This document shows positions 1-5,012 of a stretch of DNA of 11,062 nt, piece after piece. The position numbers were made by a program, and so were the translations under genes. The notes below the pieces were generated by a model. That model searched no databases, was not told the origin of the DNA, and worked only from the letters and a program-made list of their open reading frames with translations. Each line of letters begins with the position of its first letter. Positions within the stretch are counted from its first letter, which is position 1. The DNA comes from an uncultured Treponema sp. (GTDB lineage Bacteria; Spirochaetota; Spirochaetia; Treponematales; Treponemataceae): the NCBI GenBank assembly GCA_947165795.1, contig CAMVBP010000050.1, positions 1 to 11,062 of the forward strand. Reading direction: 5' to 3'.

Positions 1-199
1 AATCTTCAAGAAAGTGTTCTATTACATAACTTACAGTACAATTATGTCTGTCAGCCGTCTTTCTCAGTTCTTTAAGGACATCTTCAGGTAGAGCTAGTAA
101 TTCACTTGAAAAATAAGGCAAGGGTGTAATTTCAACCTTTTTCAATTGTTCAAAGAATTTATCATGTTCTTTATTTTCGTATTTTTCTTGATTAGACAT
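1..199 (-). CDS. Partial small protein, ribbon-helix-helix-like (3' end outside window)
   Basis: An open frame runs from ATG at 199 off the left edge (66 codons visible). The product begins MSNQEKYENKEHDKFFEQLKK and continues with a segment containing LPEDVLKELRKTADRH and TVSYVIEHFLED. A 'LPEDVLKELR' helix followed by a turn and a second amphipathic helix is the usual spacing of ribbon-helix-helix DNA-binding proteins, many of them antitoxins or plasmid/phage repressors; the assignment is by pattern only. The start is backed by an AAGGA ribosome binding site (complement of 205-209), which lies inside a hairpin. The gene is downstream of the XRE regulator on the same strand, 75 bases away, and may share its transcript. 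The missing C-terminus prevents a firmer call. Confidence 0.55.
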   Translation of the reverse strand, partial: MSNQEKYENKEHDKFFEQLKKVEITPLPYFSSELLALPEDVLKELRKTADRHNCTVSYVIEHFLED

Positions 200-200
200 T

Positions 201-226
201 GTATTCCTTCTTTGAAGAAAGAATAC
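201..226 (-). promoter_or_regulatory. Hairpin covering the ribosome binding site of the gene starting at 199
   Basis: GTATTC (201-206) and GAATAC (221-226) are the outer arms of an imperfect palindrome. In the minus-strand RNA the inner bases also pair (208-211 with 216-219) and the single DNA mismatch (207/220) becomes a G-U wobble, giving about 11 base pairs closed by a four-base loop. The AAGGA ribosome binding site is entirely within the 3' arm, one base before the start codon. This would hold translation low unless the hairpin opens. The same dyad could instead be a protein operator. Confidence 0.5.
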
Positions 227-246
227 AAGAGGTCGAATAGAAAGTG

Positions 247-263
247 GTCGCTTTGAAAGCGAC
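247..263. repeat. Perfect short palindrome between the XRE gene and the next gene
   Basis: GTCGCTTT and AAAGCGAC flank a single central G. As RNA it forms a 6-bp stem with a 5-base loop. It lies 11 bases past the stop codon of the XRE gene. It is not followed by a clean T-run on the minus strand, so it is a weak terminator at best; an mRNA stabiliser or protein site is equally possible. Confidence 0.35.
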
Positions 264-274
264 AAATGAAATAT

Positions 275-562
275 TTATAAGCGGGCAAGAAGTTCCATAA
301 TTTCTGATTTGATTTCATTTTTTACATTTATATCTGATTCTTTTGTACTTTCAGGGAAAAACTCGCGGGGGCTTACTTCCAGGGCTTCGGCTATGCGGAT
401 GAGAGTCATTGTGGAAGGTTCTTTTTTGCCGGTTTCGAGATTCGCTAAAAAGCTTTGAGACATATTTGCCCTAATTGAAAGATCTAATTGTGACATATTC
501 TTTGCTTTTCGAACTCTACGGATGGAGGAAATAACATACTCTAGCATTTCTTCATTTGTCAT
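275..562 (-). CDS. XRE/Cro-family helix-turn-helix transcriptional regulator
   Basis: The 95-residue protein is essentially one HTH_3 domain (about residues 9-68). IRRVRKAKNMSQLDLSIRA is helix 1 and the start of helix 2; NMSQSFLANLETGKKEPS is the turn, recognition helix and the conserved 'E.G.. P' tail; TLIRIAEALEVSPREFF is the final helix pair. A short charged tail (KESDINVKNEIKSEIMELLARL) may be a dimerisation helix. Such small single-domain regulators normally repress their own promoter and a neighbouring one. That suits this gene, because it is divergent from the membrane protein at 697 and the intergenic region is full of symmetrical sites. No ribosome binding site lies at normal distance; the nearest AGGA (complement of 578-581) is 15 bases upstream, so expression is probably weak or the start is at the ATG five codons in. 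A restriction-control-type or phage-type repressor are the main alternatives. Confidence 0.9.
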   Translation of the reverse strand: MTNEEMLEYVISSIRRVRKAKNMSQLDLSIRANMSQSFLANLETGKKEPSTMTLIRIAEALEVSPREFFPESTKESDINVKNEIKSEIMELLARL

Positions 563-588
563 AAAGAAATAATAATATCCTAAAGAGT

Positions 589-618
589 ATTTTAGAAATT
601 CTCTATAGAGTAGTTAAA
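589..618 (-). promoter_or_regulatory. Candidate promoter of the XRE regulator gene
   Basis: On the minus strand, TTTAAC (complement of 613-618) and TAAAAT (complement of 589-594) are 18 bases apart, predicting a start of transcription near 582, just ahead of the coding region. The -10 lies inside one copy of the 21-base direct repeat and the perfect palindrome CTCTATAGAG (601-610) sits in the spacer, so a bound repressor would block it. Confidence 0.4.
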
Positions 619-621
619 TGC

Positions 622-650
622 TTTACAGAATATTATTACGGAATTATAAT
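622..650 (+). promoter_or_regulatory. Near-consensus sigma-70 promoter for the membrane-protein operon
   Basis: TTTACA (622-627) is followed after exactly 17 bases by TATAAT (645-650). The predicted transcription start is near 657, leaving a leader of about 40 bases before ATG 697. Promoter quality this high beside a repressor gene suggests an operon that is strong when derepressed. Confidence 0.7.
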
Positions 651-655
651 ATTCT
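627..655. promoter_or_regulatory. Perfect 10+10 inverted repeat, probable operator over the promoter
   Basis: AGAATATTAT (627-636) and ATAATATTCT (646-655) are exact inverted copies separated by 9 bases. They span the end of the -35 box to just past the -10 box of the rightward promoter. A further half-site with one mismatch, AGGATATTAT on the minus strand (complement of 572-581), lies next to the XRE start. A dimeric repressor here would occlude RNA polymerase. Confidence 0.6.
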
Positions 656-696
656 AAAGAGTATATTAATTCTTTTAGGGATATATTTATAGTATT

Positions 697-1608
697 ATGA
701 TAGATGCTTCAAATGATAAAAAAAAACTAGAAGAGCAAAGAAAAATACCTGTATGGGTGATTTGTTCGATTATTTTACTATCGATTATGATATCAGGTTT
801 GATTATTTGTTCTTTCTTATTATCTGAAAATAAATTTGTTATTACTGGTTCTATAATCAGTTTGTTATGTCTTCTTGTTATTCTAATATTGAGTAATTCG
901 TTTGATTATATTCATTTTGGTAAGTATTTTGAGTTATCAAAAAAGATGGATGAAGGAAATAATAAACTTAAAGATTTAAATAGTAAGAGTGATGAACTGT
1001 TAAGGATAGTCAATATTAATAGTCAAACACTTAAAAATTCATCAACAGTAAATTGGTCGTTAATAATAGGTAATCAAACTCAAGTCGATAAAAACGAAAA
1101 AGATTTAGAAGAAAAAAAAGCATTAAATTATAGTAAAGAAAAAGCAAAATTAAAGAGACTAGATAAAGATTTGTTCAATAAATTTATTTTCCAAAATTAT
1201 TCTAAAAAAAATAAGCTGACCAGTACAATTCAAAAAGATATAAAAATTGAAGAAACATTTCAGAACATAGATTCAATAAGTAATAAGAAAGTATTTTTTG
1301 ATGGTTTCTTTGAAGAAAACGAAAAAAAGATTTTTATAGATATTCTGCATCTGCATGTATATATGCTTTATTATGATCGACTCTATGTAAAGTTAAATAA
1401 GATTCTTGCTTACAAAAAACTAAATGGTATAGATGCAAAGTTGTTATTATTGATTCCAAAAGGTAATGAACCAGAAAGAGAATATAATTTAAATTTTTTT
1501 AATCAGAATTTTGGACCAGCTATTAATAATAAGTTGTTAGAAATTGAATATGTAGAATATAGCGAAGAAGATTATAAACAATGCTTAAAAGACAGAAGAA
1601 AAAAATAA
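697..1608 (+). CDS. Two-helix membrane protein of unknown function with a possible degenerate nuclease-like C-terminal domain
   Basis: I do not recognise this 303-residue protein. Residues 1-17 are charged and cytoplasmic-looking. Hydrophobic segments at about 19-42 and 47-66 should be a transmembrane hairpin. Residues 78-105 (KKMDEGNNKLKDLNSKSDE region) look like a coiled coil, and 130-160 is very rich in Lys and Glu. From about residue 195 there is an alpha/beta-looking domain: VFFDGFFEENEKKIFIDIL, then a long helix, then DAKLLLLIPKG. The order of a strand with Asp (D202), a second strand ending I-D-I-L, a helix and a buried strand resembles the PD-(D/E)XK fold, but the usual E-x-K is absent, so it is probably inactive or a different fold. 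Base use is extremely AT-rich. There is no good ribosome binding site; the first ATG is used because the next Met lies in the first membrane segment. It is likely co-transcribed with the lipoprotein 37 bases downstream, under control of the divergent XRE gene. Confidence 0.85.
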   Translation: MIDASNDKKKLEEQRKIPVWVICSIILLSIMISGLIICSFLLSENKFVITGSIISLLCLLVILILSNSFDYIHFGKYFELSKKMDEGNNKLKDLNSKSDELLRIVNINSQTLKNSSTVNWSLIIGNQTQVDKNEKDLEEKKALNYSKEKAKLKRLDKDLFNKFIFQNYSKKNKLTSTIQKDIKIEETFQNIDSISNKKVFFDGFFEENEKKIFIDILHLHVYMLYYDRLYVKLNKILAYKKLNGIDAKLLLLIPKGNEPEREYNLNFFNQNFGPAINNKLLEIEYVEYSEEDYKQCLKDRRKK

Positions 1609-1645
1609 TTCAAAAAATCATAAGTTTCAAAAGGAGGAAACTATT

Positions 1646-2176
1646 ATGAAAAAGATTATAGAAGTTATATTTTTGCTTGGTGGATTGATGATTGTTAGTT
1701 CTTGTTCAAATCCAAGTTCATCTTCAGATAATTCTGCAACACAAAATTCAAATAATACCGAAGTTCAGAATGGTGGTGATAATGGAAACGGTAACGGAAC
1801 TACCGATAATCCTAATGGCGGAAATGGTAGTACTACTGACCCACAGAACACAAATATTATTAATGGAACATATGTATCGAATACAAGGAAATTTACATTT
1901 CCTATTGAAAATGTATTAGTATCAAATAATGGTGTAACTGTAAATCATACTTTTGTTTGGGTTAGACGTTATAGTAAATCTAACTTGAATACCCCTACAG
2001 AATCTGAAAAATGGATGCCAAATACATTCACCACTAATTATGAATTTTCAACAACATATACTACAAGTACAAATATTGTGACTATAGAATTTACAAACAA
2101 ATTAACAATAAACACAATATCTTCTTTTGAATGTAAATATGATACAATAAATCATGAATTAAGAGTTTATTATTAA
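1646..2176 (+). CDS. Predicted lipoprotein with low-complexity linker
   Basis: The 176-residue product starts with a typical lipoprotein signal: two lysines, a hydrophobic stretch and the lipobox V-S-S-C with Cys20 as the lipidated residue. Residues 21-70 are a Ser/Asn/Gly/Thr-rich flexible linker (for example NGGDNGNGNGTT). Residues 72-176 alternate hydrophobic and polar residues with many Thr and Tyr and are probably a small beta-sheet domain, starting INGTYVSNTRKFTF; no enzyme motif is visible. A strong AGGAGG site at 1632-1637 fixes the start and implies far better translation than for the gene before it. It should sit in the outer membrane or periplasm. With the upstream inner-membrane-type protein it forms a two-gene unit ended by the terminator at 2183. 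The ligand and function are unknown. Confidence 0.85.
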   Translation: MKKIIEVIFLLGGLMIVSSCSNPSSSSDNSATQNSNNTEVQNGGDNGNGNGTTDNPNGGNGSTTDPQNTNIINGTYVSNTRKFTFPIENVLVSNNGVTVNHTFVWVRRYSKSNLNTPTESEKWMPNTFTTNYEFSTTYTTSTNIVTIEFTNKLTINTISSFECKYDTINHELRVYY

Positions 2177-2182
2177 ATAACA

Positions 2183-2215
2183 ACATCCACGATATACTAA
2201 TCGTGGGTGTTTATT
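2183..2215 (+). terminator. Intrinsic terminator after the lipoprotein gene
   Basis: ACATCCACGAT (2183-2193) pairs with ATCGTGGGTGT (2200-2210) over 11 base pairs, including one G-U, around a 6-base loop. A short T-rich run (TTATT) follows. It closes the two-gene unit that starts at the 622-650 promoter. Confidence 0.8.
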
Positions 2216-2225
2216 AGAATAAAAT

Positions 2226-2447
2226 ATGAAAAAAGATTATCACATTATTACAACATCAATCTATTGCAAAGATTATACGATTGATATTCAAGTTTTACCT
2301 ATGAAAGAACTCGATAAAATTGAAATCAACAATGGAACAAGATTAAAGGAAATTAAATGAGTTATAGTAGCGGCTGATGATAATTTTGCAGAAGGATTTC
2401 ATCCTAAATCTTTAGGAGATAACTTTACAATCTATAGTGGAGATTAG
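2226..2447 (+). pseudogene. Short ORF interrupted by an in-frame TGA
   Basis: From ATG 2226 a frame of 44 codons (beginning MKKDYHIITTSIYCKDYT) ends at TGA 2358-2360. The same frame continues for 28 more codons containing VIVAADDNFAEGFHP and stops at TAG 2445. Both halves have ordinary, protein-like composition and together would make 73 residues. A TGG-to-TGA change is the simplest explanation. There is no ribosome binding site or promoter in front, and it lies after a terminator, so it is more likely a decaying gene or fragment than a functional one. No homology is recognised. The rest of the 338-base gap between 2177 and 2514 shows nothing else. Confidence 0.4.
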
Positions 2448-2514
2448 AAAGGGAAAAATTATAATTTCAAAAAATTTCTAATCAACCATTTCCAGACAAG
2501 GATTACTTCCATTT

Positions 2515-3186
2515 TTATTTAACATCCCTCAAATGCCGGTCATCATTCAAAAGTTCCAGCACAGGCATAGCGAGGCTGCCGGGGGTTTTGTCGAAGCGGA
2601 GGACGCTTATTCCTGTGTGGGAAAAGTGGCAGAGGGCGCACATGTAGGGGAAGGTCTGGTTGAGGACGCGGGCGAGGAAGGCTGAGCTTGCACCACCGTG
2701 GCAGAAGATGGCAAGAGTTCTCTGCTGATCGTTGGGCCGCTTGTTGCGGTAATAGAGGCCTTCGCGAATATAGCCCAGGCTCGCCAGCCACTTATCTGCT
2801 TCTTCGCCGATTTTGTCTGCATCGACAGTGGCGAAGTTTCCTTTGTAAACCGGATATTCGCGCCAATTTTCACTTTGCAGGTCATGGCCAGCAAGCATCA
2901 ATTCGTCGGCGCCCTTCCAGGGATGCCATTTTTCTTCATATAACTCATCTTCGCGGCCGTAGCGGATCTCGCGGATAAAATCCAGAATATGGATATCTTT
3001 TATGCCTGAAGCTTTTGAAAAATATTCGGCGGTCTGCATAGCTCTTCCCTGAGGAGAAGAATAAATCTCATCTATTCCTTCGATTAATAGTCTCTGAGCT
3101 GCGGCTGCGGCCTGTTTGTGGCCAAGTTCGGTAAGGCAGTCTTTTTCGTAATTTGGGTCGCCGTGGCGGATAAGTATAATTCTCAT
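2515..3186 (-). CDS. Histidine phosphatase superfamily protein (phosphoglycerate-mutase-like)
   Basis: The 223-residue protein opens with MRIILIRHGDPNYEKDCLTE. R7-H8-G9 is the family signature and H8 should be the phosphorylated histidine. R48 in SSPQGRAMQTAE is the conserved phosphate-binding arginine, E73 in IREIRYG the probable acid, and H163 in FCHGGASS the second catalytic histidine. The set is complete, so an active soluble phosphatase is expected; the substrate cannot be told (sugar phosphates, nucleotides and alpha-ribazole phosphate are typical of the family). The coding sequence is visibly GC-richer than its neighbours: 38 of 60 bases in 2641-2700 are G or C against 11 of 60 in 1141-1200. 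It stands alone, transcribed leftward from an extended -10 promoter almost touching the start codon, and has no ribosome binding site. Confidence 0.92.
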   Translation of the reverse strand: MRIILIRHGDPNYEKDCLTELGHKQAAAAAQRLLIEGIDEIYSSPQGRAMQTAEYFSKASGIKDIHILDFIREIRYGREDELYEEKWHPWKGADELMLAGHDLQSENWREYPVYKGNFATVDADKIGEEADKWLASLGYIREGLYYRNKRPNDQQRTLAIFCHGGASSAFLARVLNQTFPYMCALCHFSHTGISVLRFDKTPGSLAMPVLELLNDDRHLRDVK

Positions 3187-3196
3187 AGTTATTCAG

Positions 3197-3205
3197 ATTA
3201 TATCA
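3197..3205 (-). promoter_or_regulatory. Extended -10 promoter of the phosphatase gene
   Basis: The complement reads TGATATAAT, an extended -10 (TGnTATAAT), with no clear -35. It ends only 10 bases before ATG 3186, so transcription should begin within about 5 bases of the start codon. Confidence 0.55.
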
Positions 3206-3245
3206 TATTTTACATTTGTTTATATATTCTGAAGAAGCTTAGCTC

Positions 3246-3298
3246 CGGGGTGATTACATATATCGCCCGCATCAGGTAACTGGTGCGGGTATTTTTTT
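3246..3298 (+). terminator. Plus-strand intrinsic terminator with an overlapping alternative hairpin
   Basis: CCCGCATCAG (3266-3275) pairs with CTGGTGCGGG (3280-3289) around GTAA, 10 base pairs with one wobble, followed by a run of seven T (3292-3298). Upstream, CGGGGTGAT (3246-3254) can pair with ATCGCCCG (3262-3269) over 8 base pairs with a bulged G. That pairing uses CCCG of the terminator's 5' arm, so the two folds exclude each other. No plus-strand gene is close upstream: the nearest is the broken ORF at 2226, and the phosphatase gene lies between on the opposite strand. It could end a small RNA, block antisense transcription across the phosphatase gene, or be left over from a lost gene. 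Confidence 0.75.
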
Positions 3299-3303
3299 AA
3301 CTT

Positions 3304-3333
3304 TTGAATTTCTATATTATTTTATGTTATAAT
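3304..3333 (+). promoter_or_regulatory. Promoter of the fliL-like/exodeoxyribonuclease unit
   Basis: TTGAAT (3304-3309), an 18-base spacer, and TATAAT (3328-3333) preceded by TG to form an extended -10. The start of transcription is expected near 3340, just before the AGAGGA ribosome binding site at 3341-3346. Because the promoter covers 3304, the upstream TTG in frame cannot be the start of the next gene; ATG 3352 is. Confidence 0.65.
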
Positions 3334-3351
3334 AAACTCCAGAGGAAATTG

Positions 3352-3783
3352 ATGATTTATAAAAAAAAATTATTTCTTGCAGCTTTACTATTTTTAATTG
3401 GCTTTTATGGATTTTCGCAAAATAATAAAACAGTTCCTGCAACTTCTGTAAATAACTATTCCAGGAAGCGTGAAGTTCTTAACTGGTATACATCTTTGGG
3501 CGCTATTCGAGCAAAATCTTCTGATGGAAATACTGTTCTTATAGAAATTGTGTTTGGCTATAAAGTTGATGATGAAAAAGCAGAAGTGGAATTTGCACAG
3601 CGCACAATAGAAATAAAAGATTATTTAAGAAATTTCATGATGAAAAAAACTAAAAATGAAATTTTAAATCCAAAAAATGAAGAAAAACTGAGTAATGAAA
3701 TTAAAAACGGAATTAATCAGGAAATTTTAAATCAAGCAACTATACGCGATGTGCTATTTTTACAAAAAGAAATAATTGAATAA
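3352..3783 (+). CDS. FliL-family flagellar basal-body-associated protein (stand-alone)
   Basis: The 143-residue protein has a hydrophobic N-terminal segment at about 7-21, a membrane anchor or signal peptide, then a short linker and one periplasmic domain (about 45-143). That domain has the FliL pattern: a strand (NWYTSLGAIRAKSSDGN), a strand VLIEIVFGYKVDD, a helix with AEVEFAQRTIEIKDYLRNFM, a 'MKKTKNEILNP' segment, a helix of EEKLSNEIKNGINQ, and a last strand IRDVLFLQKEIIE, comparable to the '+DVyFteFviQ' end of FliL. FliL proteins sit around the flagellar stator at the inner membrane. Unlike classical fliL it is not beside motor or rod genes here. The start at ATG 3352 is set by AGAGGA six bases upstream and by the promoter just before it. 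An in-frame TTG at 3304 would add 16 unlikely residues. The recognition is by pattern and a paralogue with another role is possible. Confidence 0.7.
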   Translation: MIYKKKLFLAALLFLIGFYGFSQNNKTVPATSVNNYSRKREVLNWYTSLGAIRAKSSDGNTVLIEIVFGYKVDDEKAEVEFAQRTIEIKDYLRNFMMKKTKNEILNPKNEEKLSNEIKNGINQEILNQATIRDVLFLQKEIIE

Positions 3784-3798
3784 TAAGGTGGTTTTACA

Positions 3799-4566
3799 AT
3801 GAAAATAATTTCGTGGAATGTGAATGGAATTCGCGCAGTTGAAAAAAAAGGTTTTAAGGAATGGCTTCTTGCGAGCGGCGCTGATGTTGTTTGTATTCAG
3901 GAAACTAAAGCACATCCCGGACAGCTTGCACCTGAACTCCTTTCACCATCTGGTGAAGGCGTAGAATATAAATCATATTTTCACAGTGCAAAAAAGCCCG
4001 GTTATTCAGGAACAGCAATTTATTCCAAAACAGAACCGGACTCTGTAGAACCAATGGGCGACGAGCGTTTTGATGATGAAGGCCGCGTAACAATTGCTAA
4101 GTTTGGTAAGCTTGCAGTAATTTCTGCATATTTCCCGAACAGTCAGGAAGCAGGAGCCCGCCTTGATTACAAGCTTGCATTCTGCGATGCAATGCTTAAA
4201 AAATGTGATGAACTTGTTGCCGCCGGTTTTGATATTGTTCTTTGCGGCGATTACAACATTGCACACAAACCAATAGATCTTGCAAATCCAAAAACAAATG
4301 AAGGAAATCCAGGTTATTTACCGGAAGAACGTGCGTGGATGGATACTTTTACTTCTGCAGGTTATGTTGATACTTTCCGTCATTTTTGCGCGGAACCAAA
4401 AATGTACACCTGGTGGAGTTACCGTTTTCATGCGCGCGAAAAGAATGTCGGCTGGCGTATTGATTACCAGTGCGTAAATCCTTCTTTTATAGACAAAGTA
4501 AAATCTTCAACAATTCTTGCAGACGTAATGGGTTCGGATCATTGTCCGATCCAGATTGAAATTTAG
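3799..4566 (+). CDS. exoA: Exodeoxyribonuclease III (Xth/ExoA family AP endonuclease)
   Basis: The 255-residue enzyme has the family's normal length and a complete active site: N7 in SWNVNGIRA, metal-binding E35 in QETK, Y111 in SAYFPNSQ, D151 and N153 in GDYNIAH, the GWRIDY motif, and the D247-H248 pair in MGSDHCPIQIEI. It cuts DNA at abasic sites and removes 3' blocking groups in base-excision repair, acting in the cytoplasm with Mg2+. The start is supported by AAGGTGG eight bases upstream. It begins 15 bases after the fliL-like gene and has no promoter of its own, so the two are probably one transcript. Its stop codon overlaps that of the convergent gene and no terminator lies between them. 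Confidence 0.97.
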   Translation: MKIISWNVNGIRAVEKKGFKEWLLASGADVVCIQETKAHPGQLAPELLSPSGEGVEYKSYFHSAKKPGYSGTAIYSKTEPDSVEPMGDERFDDEGRVTIAKFGKLAVISAYFPNSQEAGARLDYKLAFCDAMLKKCDELVAAGFDIVLCGDYNIAHKPIDLANPKTNEGNPGYLPEERAWMDTFTSAGYVDTFRHFCAEPKMYTWWSYRFHAREKNVGWRIDYQCVNPSFIDKVKSSTILADVMGSDHCPIQIEI

Positions 4567-5012
4567 TTTGCGTAATTTTTGATATATTGTTCAACAGGAA
4601 GTTCAGCGCCGTTAAAATGAACATAAAGTTCTTTTTGAACTATTGTTCCATCTCTGCCAACGTAAATTTCAAGCTCGGGTTCAAGTTCATCAAAATTTTT
4701 ACTTCCCATTGCATCTAATGTAAGCGCGTAATCTTCCTGAAGATAATATTCATTTGCAGATTTATAAACATTTTTAAGTTTGTAATCCAGTTGAGCTTCA
4801 ATTTTTTCAATATCATTTTTATTCAGATTCAGCTGAGCATAACGGCCTTTTAAAGAATCAAAAGGATCGTAAGCGGTGCAGCGGATTCTGAAAATTGTAT
4901 TATTTTTTTCGGCGTAATGTTTTATTGTGGCAGGCCTTATGAACATTGCGCTTATCACTGCAAGCTGAAAAACAATCAGCAGTGAAATTGAAATTATTAC
5001 TTTTTTAATCAT
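4563..5012 (-). CDS. GDYXXLXY-family membrane-anchored protein
   Basis: The 149-residue protein has one N-terminal hydrophobic helix (about 4-24) and a periplasmic-looking domain. The line TAYDPFDSLKGRYAQLNL matches the family pattern 'DP.D.l.G.Y..L.Y', but reads G-R-Y-A-Q-L-N-L where G-D-Y-x-x-L-x-Y is usual. Family members are typically encoded next to DUF2157 membrane proteins, and that is the case here: the start overlaps the end of the DUF2157 gene by 8 bases, and AAAGGAG (complement of 5021-5027), eight bases ahead, lies within that gene. Translational coupling is likely. The biochemical function of the pair is not known. The predicted C-terminus (EQYIKNYAN) ends in a convergent overlap with the exonuclease gene. 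Confidence 0.8.
   Translation of the reverse strand: MIKKVIISISLLIVFQLAVISAMFIRPATIKHYAEKNNTIFRIRCTAYDPFDSLKGRYAQLNLNKNDIEKIEAQLDYKLKNVYKSANEYYLQEDYALTLDAMGSKNFDELEPELEIYVGRDGTIVQKELYVHFNGAELPVEQYIKNYAN

Larger units (their letters stand above)
574..668. repeat. Direct repeat pair and AGAGTA sites in the divergent control region
   Basis: Two copies of a 21-base sequence, 574-594 and 648-668, match at 19 of 21 positions around a CTAAAGAGTAT core. AGAGTA occurs at 584-589, 607-612 and 658-663, that is 23 and 51 bases apart, close to two and five helical turns. CTCTATAGAG (601-610) is a perfect palindrome. This arrangement is typical of operator arrays; the neighbouring XRE protein is the obvious candidate to bind them, by inference. 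Confidence 0.55.

Noticed and set aside
247..263. Calling the GTCGCTTT palindrome a terminator of the XRE gene
   Set aside because: The stem is short and no T-run follows on the minus strand, so only a neutral repeat is reported.
1692..1919. A 75-residue ORF in another frame inside the lipoprotein gene
   Set aside because: The lipoprotein has a strong ribosome binding site and a lipobox; the alternative frame is a shadow of the low-complexity linker.
2358..2360. TGA as a selenocysteine codon
   Set aside because: No convincing insertion-element hairpin follows it, the ORF is tiny, and no redox motif surrounds it.
2448..2514. Possible terminator after the phosphatase gene (AATCC...GGTTGATT with a later T-run)
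   Set aside because: Pairing is only four or five bases with bulges and the T-run is not adjacent to the stem.
3304..3351. TTG start giving a 16-residue longer FliL-like protein
   Set aside because: The promoter's -35 and -10 lie within this stretch, and ATG 3352 has a good ribosome binding site and gives a proper membrane segment at the N-terminus.
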